DNA from: Pararoseomonas sp. SCSIO 73927
Lineage (GTDB): Bacteria > Pseudomonadota > Alphaproteobacteria > Acetobacterales > Acetobacteraceae
Assembly (NCBI RefSeq): GCF_037040815.1
Contig: NZ_CP146232.1
Coordinates: 5,054,001 to 5,118,000 of the forward strand
Length of the DNA: 64,000 nucleotides
Direction of reading: 5' to 3'
The notes under the pieces were generated by a model, which was given only the letters and a program-made list of their open reading frames with translations, made no database searches and had not been told where the DNA came from. Of the stretch, positions 35,166 to 44,040 are shown one piece after another. Each line of letters opens with the position of its first letter. Position 1 is the first letter of the stretch. The translations under genes and the position numbers were made by a program.

Positions 35166-36038
35166 TCAGGCCTGAGAGGGCAGGTGCTTCGCGATGTACG
35201 GGGGCAGGTTGAAGGAGCCCACGTGGATCTCCGGCGTCCAGTAGCCGGTGCGGCCGAGGATGCCGGCGCGCTCGGCACGGGCACGGATCACCTGAACGCT
35301 GACCGCACGCATCGACGCGTCCTTCGCGGCCCAGCCGAGGGTCATGAGGCCGCCAACGTAGGTGGGCACCGCGGCGACGTAGGCCGAGATGTCAGGGAAG
35401 GCCTTGCCGCGGCGGATCGAGGTCTCGGCGAGCTCCTCGGCCTGCATGATGGGGACGCCGCACTGGTTCACGATCAGGCCGCGATCCGAGAGCAGGCGCG
35501 CGGCGTTGGCGTAGAACTCGTCCGTGAAGAGAACCTCGCCTACGCCGATCGGGTCGGTGCTGTCCACAATCACGACGTCGAAGGAGCCGTCGGCCGCGTT
35601 ACGGACGTAGTCGATGCCGTCGGCGACGAGAACCTCGGCACGCGGGTCGTTCCAGGCATCGCGGGCGACGCCGGGGAGGAACTCCTTCGCGAGACGGATC
35701 ACCTCGCCGTCGATCTCGACCATGACGGCCTTCTCGACGTTGCGGTGCTCCAGCACGCGGCGGAGGACGCCGCCGTCGCCGGCGCCGATAATGAGGACGC
35801 GCTTGGCGTCGCCATGGGCGAGCAGCGGGACGTGCGTCAGCATCTCCTGGTAGACGAACTCGTCCATCTCCGTGATCTGGACGACGCCGTCGAGCAGCAT
35901 GACGCGACCATGCGTCTCAGACTCGAAGACCATGATGTCCTGGAACTCGGACTTCACGCGGGCGAGCTCGCGCATCACGCGAAAGCGCTGGCCCCAGGCC
36001 TCGTAGAGCGACTCGTTCACCCAGGAGTCAGTGGTCAT
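35166..36038 (-). CDS. speE: Spermidine synthase
   Basis: 290 residues. Transfers the aminopropyl group from decarboxylated SAM to putrescine. GAGDGGVLRR (SAM site), VDSTDPIGVGEVLFTDEFY and LTHVPLLAHG-like segments are diagnostic. It follows speD in the same direction, separated by a hairpin. Confidence 0.95.
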   Translation of the reverse strand: MTTDSWVNESLYEAWGQRFRVMRELARVKSEFQDIMVFESETHGRVMLLDGVVQITEMDEFVYQEMLTHVPLLAHGDAKRVLIIGAGDGGVLRRVLEHRNVEKAVMVEIDGEVIRLAKEFLPGVARDAWNDPRAEVLVADGIDYVRNAADGSFDVVIVDSTDPIGVGEVLFTDEFYANAARLLSDRGLIVNQCGVPIMQAEELAETSIRRGKAFPDISAYVAAVPTYVGGLMTLGWAAKDASMRAVSVQVIRARAERAGILGRTGYWTPEIHVGSFNLPPYIAKHLPSQA

Positions 36039-36060
36039 CGAAGGTCTCCGGACAGAAGAA

Positions 36061-36086
36061 GGGGGCGGACCCTAGGGTCCGCCCCC
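36061..36086 (-). terminator. Hairpin between speD and speE
   Basis: Arms GGGGGCGGACC and GGTCCGCCCCC around CTAG form an 11-bp perfect stem; on the minus strand it is followed by CTTCTTCTG. It lies in the 73-bp gap between speD (ends 36112) and the speE start (36038), so it could partly terminate or stabilise the speD message. Confidence 0.6.
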
Positions 36087-36111
36087 TGGTCTCGTGCGTG
36101 ACGTTCTGGTG

Positions 36112-36570
36112 TCAGGCCTGCATGCCGCGGCGGTGCTCCGCCAGCTGCACGCGCTCCGGCAGGAAGCCGCGCTTCAGCACGGGGATCGCCAGGTAAGGGT
36201 CGCAGACGCCGCAGACGAAGATGTCGAGCGCGGCGTAGGACTTCTCGGGCCAGGTGTGGATCGAGACGTGGCTCTCGGCCAGCACGAGCACGCCGCTCAC
36301 CCCGCCATTCGGCTGGAAGTGGTGGAAGTGGCCGTGCAGGATCGTGGCGCCCGTCTCGATCGCGGCCTCGCGCAGCACCTCGTCGATGTGCGCGGGATCG
36401 TCGAGGTTCGTGGCACCCCAGAGATCGATAATCAGGTGAGTCCCGGCGAAGCGGACGCCGTTCTTCTCGACGAAGTAGTCCTTCGCCTCTTCAGTGAACT
36501 GGGCTTCGCTCGGGCTTGCATCCGAGACCATCCCCAGCGGAGCAACGTGAAAGTCCATTTGGGCCCCCAT
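36112..36570 (-). CDS. speD: S-adenosylmethionine decarboxylase proenzyme
   Basis: 152 residues. LAESHVSIHTWPE holds the self-cleavage site Glu99-Ser100, whose Ser becomes the pyruvoyl group; FAGTHLIIDLWGA and CGVCDPYLA flank it. Supplies decarboxylated SAM to SpeE. The N-terminus is about 35 residues longer than the minimal Bacillus type. An ATG at codon 5 is an alternative start. Confidence 0.94.
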   Translation of the reverse strand: MGAQMDFHVAPLGMVSDASPSEAQFTEEAKDYFVEKNGVRFAGTHLIIDLWGATNLDDPAHIDEVLREAAIETGATILHGHFHHFQPNGGVSGVLVLAESHVSIHTWPEKSYAALDIFVCGVCDPYLAIPVLKRGFLPERVQLAEHRRGMQA

Positions 36571-36676
36571 TCCTCGACCGGCAGATGACCAGGACGATCG
36601 GAAATTCGATCAGGTCAACGCCGGCGCATATGAGGCACCGGCCCCCCTATCGCAAGTGAAATCGGAAATTTCTGGC

Positions 36677-36704
36677 CGAAAAAAACGCGGCTCCCCCCCG
36701 CGTT
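36677..36704 (-). terminator. Intrinsic terminator after the TPR protein gene
   Basis: On the minus strand, AACGCGG and CCGCGTT form a 7-bp stem (36684-36690 with 36698-36704) around a C/G-rich loop, followed by a run of T. It lies 12 bp past the stop of the 36716-39490 gene. Confidence 0.8.
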
Positions 36705-36715
36705 CGACGCGTGGC

Positions 36716-39490
36716 TTACCTTGAAGATGATGCCACGGTCCGGAAGGCCTCCAGCCTCTCCGGAAATCCCCGGAAAAGGTCCAGTTCGCGCGCGAGCCGC
36801 GGCAGGTCGGAGAGGCCGCGGATCGGATCGGCGGTGAGGAGGCCGATGGTGTCGGCCAGAGCATGGCCGCTAAGCCTCGGCAGCCAGGTCGAGCGGATCG
36901 CGGCGAGGCGGGCGGCGTCCCCGGCCAGGGCGGCGTAGGCGGCGGCGCGAAGAAGGTTCGGCGGGGTGGCGGGATCGTCCAGGCTCGCGGCCGCGATGAG
37001 GGCGTCGGAGGCGCCGGGCCAGTCGCGGCGCTCGGCCAGCAGCTCCGCGAGGGCGGGGAGGCCGGGCGCGCCGAGGGAGCGCAGGATGGCCAGCGCTTCC
37101 TCGGCCAGGCCCTGGGCGGCCTTTGCGCGGGCGAGGAGGAGGCCGCGATCGACGGCCTGTTCGGACGGGGTGGTGAACCTCTCGATGGCGGCGACGGTGC
37201 CGGGCGCGTCGCCGGCCGCGAGGCGGAGGGCGGCGAGCCGCAGCGCGAGGGCAGGCCGGGCTTCGGCCGGCGCCCGCTCGACCGCCTGCGCGGCGAGGAG
37301 GGCGGCGCGGTCCGGGAGCTCGATAGCGGCGAGGCGCTCGGCGAGGGCGAGGAGGGCCTCCGCACCGCCCGTGCCCGACGATAGGAGGGCGGAGTTGGTT
37401 TCGAACAGGGCGACGGCGAGGGTCGGCGGCAGCTGCGACACGGCCCGAAGGAGGGCGGCTTCCCGCAGCGGGCGAAGCTGCTCGAGGCGATCGGGGAAGG
37501 CCTCGGCCGTCTCGTTCAGGAGGTCGAGCGCGCCGCGGCCGTCGCCGGCCTGCTGGCGCAGCGCGGCGATGCGGAGGCGGGTTCCGAACTCCTCCGCGTC
37601 GCCGCGCCAGGCGAAGAGCGCGGCTTCCAGCGCGGCCGCCGCGGCCGCGGGGGTGATCGTGCCGCTGGCGAGGCGGATCTCGGTCCCGCGGCGAAGGGCG
37701 CCGGCGCGGGCGAGGCGGTCGCGGCCGCCGGCGATGCGGGACAGGCGCTCCAGGGCCTCCTCCGTGCGGCCCTCCTCCTCAGCGAGGCGCGCGGCGGCGA
37801 GGGCGAGTTCGGGACGCTCGCCGGCGGCGCGGAGCAGGCGGCGGAGGGCGGGATGGTCGCCGGCCTCCAGCAAGGCGTTCGCGGCCATCGGCAGCAGGCG
37901 CGCCCGCAGCGGCTCCGGATAGGCGAGCAGGAGCGGCAGGGTGGCGGCAAAGCCCGGTGCGGAGGCCTCGCCGGCCGTGGCGGCGAGCGCCGCCCGCCAC
38001 AGGGCGACCTCGTCGCTGGCGGGGAGGGTCGTGCCGCGGAGGGCCTGCGCCTCCCCCGCCCGCCCGGCGATCAGGGCGGCGGCGGCGTGGACGAGGAGGC
38101 TGCGGGCATCGGAGGAGGCGCGCGGATCCTCCTGAAAGGCCAGGCGGATCATGGACTGGGCTTCCTGGGCGAGGCCGAGGGCCAGGAGGCCTTCGGCGGC
38201 GGCGCGGCGGAGCGGGAGGCGGGCCAGGGGCGGCGCGGCGGCGATGCTGCCGGCCTGCGCGCGCAGACGCTCCTGCGATGGGCCGGGCGGCTGGCCCGGC
38301 AGATCCATGAGGCGGGTCATCTGGCCCGCCTCGGCCTCGGGCCCGGGGATGACGGCCCCGGCGGCCCCGGAGAGGACGAAGCGGTCGCCGGCGCGGCGGA
38401 GGGCGACGCTGTCGGCGCGCGCGAGGGCGGCGACGCCGAGCTGGGTGGGGAGGAGGTCCAGCTGCGCGAGGCTGCGGGGCAGGAGCACGGCCTGACCGGG
38501 CTCGCGCACGGTGCCGACGAGAAGGGGCAGGCCCGTCTCCGGGTCCAGCACGGGTACTGGCCGGCCCGGCGCGGCGGCGCGGAGCACGACGCGTCCCTCA
38601 TCCGGCTCCGCCAGGATCGAGCGCTCCCGCGGGGTTGCGGGGACGGGGGTGACGAGCCACGCCCCGCCCTGCCGGCGCGCGGCCAGGGCGGCGGGCGCGG
38701 CGAGGGGAAGGGTGAGGAGCGTCGCCTCGGGGAGGCGCTGCACGCGCAGGCCGCCGAAGACCGGATCGTCGCGCAGGGGGGCAGGATCAAGGGTGTGAGG
38801 GCCGTCCAGCACCAGCAACAGCAGGTCGCCCCGGCGGAGGATGGCGAGGCCGGCCTCCTCGGTGCCGGGCAGCAACAGTGCGCGCCCGCCCGCCTCGGCG
38901 ACGCTCCGCAGCGGGAGGCCCATGGGGGCTTCCGGCGCAACGGGCGGCGCGAGAGGGGGAGAGGACTGGGAGACGGCGGGTGGGGCGGGCTGGGGTGGGG
39001 GCGGCGCGAGGGGGACCGGCACGGGTGCCGAGGGCGCGACTGCCGGGAGCGCCGCGACCGAGGCTGCGGGGGCTGCGGTCGGGCGCGGCGGGGTGGGCTC
39101 CGGGGTTCGGGGGGGAGCGGAGGCGGTGGCGGCCCGGCGCGCGGCGCCGTCCAGCACGTCCAAGACGAGACGGTGACCGAGCCGGTAGTGGCGCAGGCGG
39201 GTTCCGGGGCGGGTGCGGATCCGCAGCCCTTCCGCCGTGCCCTCCAGCGCCGTCACGTTGCGCGGGGGGCGGCGGATGTCGGTGAGGTCCGGCTCTACGC
39301 CGGGGGCGAGGTGGAGAAGGGTGCCGTCCGGCCCCTCCTCCACCCTGTAGGCGACGCCCGGCGCGGCGAGGTCGAGCACGATGCGGCCATGGCCGGGATG
39401 GCTGCCGACCCGCACCGCCACCCGCTCCGCGAGGGCAGGGGCGGCGAGGATCAGCGGACCGCAGAGGGCGAGAGCTGCCGCGCCGCGCAT
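36716..39490 (-). CDS. Large exported TPR-like protein with AMIN-like N-terminus
   Basis: 924 residues with a signal peptide (LALCGPLILAAPALA). An AMIN-like beta domain (about 25-110; HRLVLDVLDG) is followed by a Pro/Ala linker (about 115-190), a second beta-rich part and about 500 residues of Ala/Leu helical TPR-like repeats. Probably periplasmic and scaffold-like. The ATG at 39490 overlaps the cheZ stop (ATGA), tying it to the chemotaxis-flagellar run. Role unknown; the AMIN-like region suggests envelope or peptidoglycan targeting. Confidence 0.72.
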   Translation of the reverse strand: MRGAAALALCGPLILAAPALAERVAVRVGSHPGHGRIVLDLAAPGVAYRVEEGPDGTLLHLAPGVEPDLTDIRRPPRNVTALEGTAEGLRIRTRPGTRLRHYRLGHRLVLDVLDGAARRAATASAPPRTPEPTPPRPTAAPAASVAALPAVAPSAPVPVPLAPPPPQPAPPAVSQSSPPLAPPVAPEAPMGLPLRSVAEAGGRALLLPGTEEAGLAILRRGDLLLLVLDGPHTLDPAPLRDDPVFGGLRVQRLPEATLLTLPLAAPAALAARRQGGAWLVTPVPATPRERSILAEPDEGRVVLRAAAPGRPVPVLDPETGLPLLVGTVREPGQAVLLPRSLAQLDLLPTQLGVAALARADSVALRRAGDRFVLSGAAGAVIPGPEAEAGQMTRLMDLPGQPPGPSQERLRAQAGSIAAAPPLARLPLRRAAAEGLLALGLAQEAQSMIRLAFQEDPRASSDARSLLVHAAAALIAGRAGEAQALRGTTLPASDEVALWRAALAATAGEASAPGFAATLPLLLAYPEPLRARLLPMAANALLEAGDHPALRRLLRAAGERPELALAAARLAEEEGRTEEALERLSRIAGGRDRLARAGALRRGTEIRLASGTITPAAAAAALEAALFAWRGDAEEFGTRLRIAALRQQAGDGRGALDLLNETAEAFPDRLEQLRPLREAALLRAVSQLPPTLAVALFETNSALLSSGTGGAEALLALAERLAAIELPDRAALLAAQAVERAPAEARPALALRLAALRLAAGDAPGTVAAIERFTTPSEQAVDRGLLLARAKAAQGLAEEALAILRSLGAPGLPALAELLAERRDWPGASDALIAAASLDDPATPPNLLRAAAYAALAGDAARLAAIRSTWLPRLSGHALADTIGLLTADPIRGLSDLPRLARELDLFRGFPERLEAFRTVASSSR

Positions 39491-40056
39491 CAGTCGAAGC
39501 TCGCCAGCAGCGCGTCGATCTCCGCCTGGGAGGAGGCGGCGGCCGTGGCCTGCGGGCCGTTGGCCAGGCGCTCGCCCTCCGTTCTCGCCGGGGCGTGGCG
39601 CGCGGGCAGCGCGGCGGAGCGGGTGTAGCGGCCCGTGGTCTCGCGCACGCGCTGCTCGATCTGCTTCAGCGCGTTCACCACCTTGCCGATCCGCTGGCCG
39701 GTGATGTCCTGGAAGGCGCAGGCCTCGTAGATGCGGGTCACGCAGACCGCCACCGTGTCCGAGGCCTCGGCGTCGAGCCTGGGCTGGAGATTTTCCAGCG
39801 TCTCGCAGACGTCGAGGATCTCGTTCGCGGCGTTCGCCGTGGACTTCACCACCTCGTCCAGCTCGTCGGTCGCGGCCGGGAGGTGCGTGGCGTCCACGTT
39901 CTCCACGCGCATCGCCGCGATCTCCTCCTTCGCGGCGGCGACCATGCGGCCGAGCGACTCCAGTTCGGAGAGCAGGGCCGTCTCGGTGCGGTTCAGGTTC
40001 GACATGACCTGGAGCGCCACCTCGGGGCGCACCATGTCGGGGGCGGCGTCAGGCAT
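39490..40056 (-). CDS. cheZ: CheY-P phosphatase CheZ
   Basis: 188 residues. A long helical hairpin carries CAFQDITGQRIGKVV, with catalytic Asp117 and Gln121 as in CheZ. The C-terminal tail ends SQAEIDALLASFD; SQAEIDALL is also the CheY-binding peptide at the N-terminus of E. coli FliM. It overlaps cheY by 8 bp. Confidence 0.9.
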   Translation of the reverse strand: MPDAAPDMVRPEVALQVMSNLNRTETALLSELESLGRMVAAAKEEIAAMRVENVDATHLPAATDELDEVVKSTANAANEILDVCETLENLQPRLDAEASDTVAVCVTRIYEACAFQDITGQRIGKVVNALKQIEQRVRETTGRYTRSAALPARHAPARTEGERLANGPQATAAASSQAEIDALLASFD

Positions 40057-40435
40057 GGGCCATCACCTTCTCGATCTTGTCGCGCAGCGTCTCCGCGTTG
40101 AAGGGCTTGACGATGTAGTTCGAGACGCCGGCGGCGCGGGCGGCGACGACGTTCTCCGTCTTGCTCTCGGCGGTGATCATGATGAAGGGGGTGGACTTCA
40201 GCCGGGCGTCGGCCCGCACCTCCTTCAGGAGGTCGAGGCCCGTCATCGGCTCCATGTTCCAGTCGGAGATGACGAGGCCGAAATTGCCAGCGCGGAGCTT
40301 GGAGAGGGCCTCCTGCCCGTCCGTTGCCTCCTCGACGTTGTTAAAGTCGAGCTGCTTGAGCAGGTTCCGGATGATGCGCAGCATCGTCTTGTAGTCGTCG
40401 ACGATCAGCACGTTGGTGTTCTTGTCCATCGGCAT
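40049..40435 (-). CDS. cheY: Chemotaxis response regulator CheY
   Basis: 128 residues, single receiver domain. Asp13/Asp14, phospho-acceptor Asp58 (ISDWNMEPMTG), Thr88 (MITAES) and Lys110 (YIVKPF) are all present. Phosphorylated form binds the FliM switch. AGGAGAG precedes the ATG at 40435; a second ATG lies two codons in. Confidence 0.95.
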   Translation of the reverse strand: MPMDKNTNVLIVDDYKTMLRIIRNLLKQLDFNNVEEATDGQEALSKLRAGNFGLVISDWNMEPMTGLDLLKEVRADARLKSTPFIMITAESKTENVVAARAAGVSNYIVKPFNAETLRDKIEKVMAHA

Positions 40436-40445
40436 CGCTCTCCTT

Positions 40446-41111
40446 TCATTCCGTCCTGTTGTCGGCCGCCCTGTTGTCGGCCGCGCGAAGCCTTGCGAGC
40501 TCCGCGGTCAGCGTGCGGGCCCGATCCGGGCGCATGGCGCCGAGGATCGGGGCGGTCTTCGCTTCCCGCATCCGATGGACGATCTGTACGAGCACAGAGA
40601 TTTCCAAATCGTCGAAAACGGTGGCGGCATCGCGCGGGCGCATGGATTCGTAGGTCTTCACCAGGCCGCGCCAGCCGGCCTCCTCGCGCTCCCCCCTGCC
40701 CCGCTCCAGCGACTCCAGGCGGGACTTCAGGGCGGCCATCTCCTCCAGCCGCGCCGTCAGGCGGCGCTCGGCGGCGGCGAGGACGGATTCGCGCGCGGCG
40801 AGGGTGGACTCGCGCTGGTCCATCGCCGCGCGGCGCTCCCTCAGATTGCTCAGCAGGTCGCGCTCGGCCTGGTCCACGGGGTCGGCGGGCGGCGGTGGCG
40901 CGGGCCGGGTGGGCGGGGCGGCGGGAGCGGGGGGCGGGGCGGAGGCGACGGCGCTGGCGACGAAGAGCCCCTCCCCCGGGACCGCCTGCAGGAGGGCGCC
41001 GGCCTTGACGAGCGCGAGGGCGGCGCAGGCAGCGAGGATCGCGGGCACGAGGCGCGGGCGCGGGATACGCGGGAGCGGGACGCTCAGGAGCGGGATGCGC
41101 AGCCTGGGCAT
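40446..41111 (-). CDS. motE: MotE-family flagellar protein
   Basis: 221 residues. One N-terminal membrane anchor (about 21-40), a Pro-rich linker, a coiled coil (about 80-150) and the MgtE-N/MotE-like end MRPRDAATVFDDLEISVLVQIV. MotE is a periplasmic chaperone for the motor protein MotC in rhizobia. Coupled upstream to the DUF6468 gene by ATGA. Confidence 0.78.
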   Translation of the reverse strand: MPRLRIPLLSVPLPRIPRPRLVPAILAACAALALVKAGALLQAVPGEGLFVASAVASAPPPAPAAPPTRPAPPPPADPVDQAERDLLSNLRERRAAMDQRESTLAARESVLAAAERRLTARLEEMAALKSRLESLERGRGEREEAGWRGLVKTYESMRPRDAATVFDDLEISVLVQIVHRMREAKTAPILGAMRPDRARTLTAELARLRAADNRAADNRTE

Positions 41112-41521
41112 CAGCGGGCCATTCGGAGGGCGCGGAGGAGGTCGCGCTCGGCCTGGCTGCGCGGGGCCGGATCCTCCGCGACGGAAGAGGACGCGGGTGC
41201 GGCCGGGGGGCGGCCCTGGCGGATGAGCGCGTCCAGCCGGTCCGCGAGACCTTCCGCGCGGTCGACGAGGAAGCGGAGGTCGTCCCGCAGCGCTTCGGCC
41301 CCGGCGGACTGGCGAGCCCCGGTCTCCAACGCCGTGCGGAGGCCGGAGAGGGTCAGTTGGGCCTCGCGCGTCGCGGCCTCGAAGCCGCGCGTGCCCTCGG
41401 CGATCGCGGCGCGGTCGCAGCGCAGGGCGGACAGGCCGCGCTCCAGGCGGAGGATGAAGGGGAGTGCGGCGAGGAGGAGCAGGAGCAGGGCGCCCTGCAC
41501 ACACCACTCCAGGGCCGTCAT
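41111..41521 (-). CDS. DUF6468-type flagellar protein
   Basis: 136 residues. One membrane helix at the N-terminus (GALLLLLLAALPFILRLE), then a helical domain RLERGLSALRCDRAAIAEGT typical of the DUF6468 proteins placed between fliM and motE in alphaproteobacteria. Role unknown. Overlaps fliM by the shared ATGA. Confidence 0.7.
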   Translation of the reverse strand: MTALEWCVQGALLLLLLAALPFILRLERGLSALRCDRAAIAEGTRGFEAATREAQLTLSGLRTALETGARQSAGAEALRDDLRFLVDRAEGLADRLDALIRQGRPPAAPASSSVAEDPAPRSQAERDLLRALRMAR

Positions 41522-42564
41522 GCCGCGTCCTCCGTTCCTGCGCGCTTCAGCTCGCGCTCGATCCGCACGGCCAGGCGGTTCTCCCGGCGGCCGAGCATCG
41601 CCTCGAAGAGAGGGACCTCGCCGCAGCGGAGGCGCACGGGGGCGCCGGGGCCGACGTTGAGGGTAAGGCGGTCGCCGGGCTTGAGATTGACCACGGTGGA
41701 GAGCGGCAGGGGTTGCTCGTCCAGCACGACGTCGAGGGTAACGTCGGTGTGGCGCAGCTCGTCGGCGAGGTGGTTCTCCCAGATGGAGTCGCGGCCGAAC
41801 TTCTCGCCCATGAACTGCTGCAGGAGGAGCTCGCGGACAGGTTCCAGCGTGGCGTAGGGAAGGAGGAGCTCCACCTTGCCGCCGCGGTCCTCCATCTCGA
41901 CCCGGAGCTTGACGAGGATGCAGGCGTTGGAGAGGCGGGAGATGGCGGCGAAGCGGGGGTTCACCTCCAGCCGCTCGAACTGGAATTCCACGGGGCAGAG
42001 GGGGTCGAAGGCCGCGGAGACGTCGCGCAGGATGACGGTGATGAGGCGCTCCACCAGCGTGCGCTCGATGGTGGTGTAGGGGCGGCCCTCGATCCGCATG
42101 GCGGCGGTGCCGCGGCGGCCGCCGAGCAGCACGTCCACGACGGAGTAGATCATGGCGGAGTCGACGACCATGAGGCCGTAATTGTCCCACTCGCGGGCCT
42201 TGGTGACGGCGAGCATGGCGGGGAGCGGGATGGAGTTGAGGTAGTCGCCGAAGCGAAGCGAGGTGATGCCGTCGATCGAGACCTCGACGTTGTCGGAGGT
42301 GAAGTTGCGGAGCGTCGTGCTCATCAGGCGCACCAGGCGGTCGAAGACGATCTCGAGCATCGGCAGGCGCTCGTAGGAGACGAGGCCGCTGCCGATGATG
42401 CGCTCGATGGCGGATTTCGAGTCCTCGACGCGCTCGCTGTCGAAGCCGAGGAGGCTGTCAATCTCGGCTTGGTTCAGGACGCGGGTGGAATCGGTGCCGG
42501 CGGCGAGGGTCTCGTCCTCCAGGGAGGCGCCCCAGGCGGCGGCGAGGTCGTCCTCCTCACTCAT
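41518..42564 (-). CDS. fliM: Flagellar motor switch protein FliM
   Basis: 348 residues. N-terminal CheY-binding peptide NQAEIDSLL (31-39), CheC-like middle domain (VDSAMIYSVVDVLLGG) and C-terminal SpoA domain with VNLKPGDRLTL. It overlaps fliL by four bases. The N-terminal peptide begins about 30 residues in, later than in E. coli. Confidence 0.95.
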   Translation of the reverse strand: MSEEDDLAAAWGASLEDETLAAGTDSTRVLNQAEIDSLLGFDSERVEDSKSAIERIIGSGLVSYERLPMLEIVFDRLVRLMSTTLRNFTSDNVEVSIDGITSLRFGDYLNSIPLPAMLAVTKAREWDNYGLMVVDSAMIYSVVDVLLGGRRGTAAMRIEGRPYTTIERTLVERLITVILRDVSAAFDPLCPVEFQFERLEVNPRFAAISRLSNACILVKLRVEMEDRGGKVELLLPYATLEPVRELLLQQFMGEKFGRDSIWENHLADELRHTDVTLDVVLDEQPLPLSTVVNLKPGDRLTLNVGPGAPVRLRCGEVPLFEAMLGRRENRLAVRIERELKRAGTEDAA

Positions 42565-43097
42565 TGGACGATCATCTCGACGAAGAGGACGTCCTGGATC
42601 CGGGCGGGGCTGGCGGCGAGGGCGGCGCGGTTTCGCAGCTCCTCGCGCAGGCGATAGGTGCCCTGGCTGCCGCGCAGCTCCTCCGGCCGCATCTCCCGCA
42701 GGTAGGTCTGGAAGAGATCGAGCAGGCGGGGCATGGCGGCCTGGACGGCGGCGGAATCGGCCTCCGAGGCGAGTTCCAGCTTCGCCTTCAGGCGGATGAA
42801 GGTGGCGCGGCGGCCGGTGACGTTGAGGTTTGTCAGGACCTCCGGAAGGTCGAGGAAGACGGGGGGCCTGACGGGCTGCGTGGCGGGCGTGGGGGAGTGG
42901 GTCTCGCCTCCGCCGGCCACGGCGTGATCCGAGGGCTGCGCCTCGGGCTTGCCGAAGGGGAGCAGGCCGCCGAACCAGAGGCCCGCGCCGGCTCCGGCGA
43001 GGAGCAGCGGCAGGGCGAGGAGGACCAGCTTCTTTCTGCCGCCCTTGTGCCGGGCCGCCTCCGCTCCGTTCGCCGTGGGTGCCGCCGCATGGGCCAT
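42561..43097 (-). CDS. fliL: Flagellar basal body protein FliL
   Basis: 178 residues: basic N-terminus, one membrane helix (LVLLALPLLLAGAGAGLWF), periplasmic domain VFLDLPEVLTNLNV and ending RIQDVLFVEMIVQ. Supports stator function. Heads the minus-strand fliL-fliM-DUF6468-motE-cheY-cheZ-TPR run. Confidence 0.93.
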   Translation of the reverse strand: MAHAAAPTANGAEAARHKGGRKKLVLLALPLLLAGAGAGLWFGGLLPFGKPEAQPSDHAVAGGGETHSPTPATQPVRPPVFLDLPEVLTNLNVTGRRATFIRLKAKLELASEADSAAVQAAMPRLLDLFQTYLREMRPEELRGSQGTYRLREELRNRAALAASPARIQDVLFVEMIVQ

Positions 43098-43147
43098 GGG
43101 GTCGGGTGCTTCCTGCCGTTCCGATGGGGCGAGTGTGGCGGGGAAGG

Positions 43148-43155
43148 GTTAACGG
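43148..43155. promoter_or_regulatory. GTTAACGG motif in the fliL/flgF divergent promoter
   Basis: Same octamer as at 33649-33656, in the 183-bp gap between fliL and flgF. Possible regulator half-site shared by flagellar promoters. Confidence 0.3.
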
Positions 43156-43280
43156 GACGTTGCCGGGCGGCAGGTTTTGCCGAGGGCGCGGATCGCGGCG
43201 GCACGCGGGGCGGCGGTAACGGTTTAGGAAGCTTTGGGGGACATGCTTCCGGTCCGGACGGCAGAAGGCTCGCGGCGCGG

Positions 43281-44027
43281 ATGGACAATCCCGGCTACAT
43301 CGCCCTCTCGCGGCTGGTGGCGCAGAACCGCGCGGTGGCGGTGCTGGCGCACAACATGGCGAATGCGGAGACGCCGGGGTTCCGTGCCTCCCGGCCCGTG
43401 TTCACGGCCTATCTGGAGAGGCAGCGGGAAGCGGGGGCGCCGCCGGGCAGCGGGACCACGTACTTCGCGCAGGACCGGGCGACCTGGCGCGAGGAAGCGC
43501 CAGGGGCGGTGCAGACGACGGGGAACCCGCTGGACGTGGCGATCTCCGGCGCGGGGCTCTTCGCGGTGCAGACGCCGCGCGGGGAGCGCTACACCCGGGC
43601 CGGGCGGTTCTCTCTCGGGCCGGACGGGACGGTGGTGGACATGGAGGGGAACGCGCTGCTGGGCGCGGGGGGCAACCCGCTGCAGGTGGCGCCGGGCGAC
43701 ACGCGGCTGGTGATCCGGGGCGACGGCGCGCTGCAGAGCGAGAACGGCGAGATCGGGCGGATCCGCGTGGTGCGCTTCGAGGACGTGCAGGCGCTGGTGG
43801 CGGAGGGCGGCCGGCTGCTGGCGGCGGCGCCGGGGCAGGTGCCGGAGAACGTGGAGCGGCCGGCGCTGGTGCAGGGCGCGGTGGAGGGCAGCAACGTGCA
43901 GCCGGTGTCGGAGCTGACGCGGCTGACGGCGGAGATGCGGGAATTCCAGTTCATGGCGCAGTTCGCGGAGAAGGAGAGCGAGCGGCTCTCCGGTGCCGTG
44001 GAGCGCATCCTGCGGAAGCGCGGGTAG
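43281..44027 (+). CDS. flgF: Flagellar rod protein FlgF
   Basis: 248 residues with the flagellar rod/hook N-motif (LAHNMANAETPGFRA) and C-terminal MREFQFMAQFAEKESERLS. TTGNPLDVAISGAGLFAVQ is the FlgF-type core. Start ATG at 43281. First of the flgF-flgG-flgA-flgH run. Confidence 0.93.
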   Translation: MDNPGYIALSRLVAQNRAVAVLAHNMANAETPGFRASRPVFTAYLERQREAGAPPGSGTTYFAQDRATWREEAPGAVQTTGNPLDVAISGAGLFAVQTPRGERYTRAGRFSLGPDGTVVDMEGNALLGAGGNPLQVAPGDTRLVIRGDGALQSENGEIGRIRVVRFEDVQALVAEGGRLLAAAPGQVPENVERPALVQGAVEGSNVQPVSELTRLTAEMREFQFMAQFAEKESERLSGAVERILRKRG

Positions 44028-44040
44028 GGAGGGTGTGACG

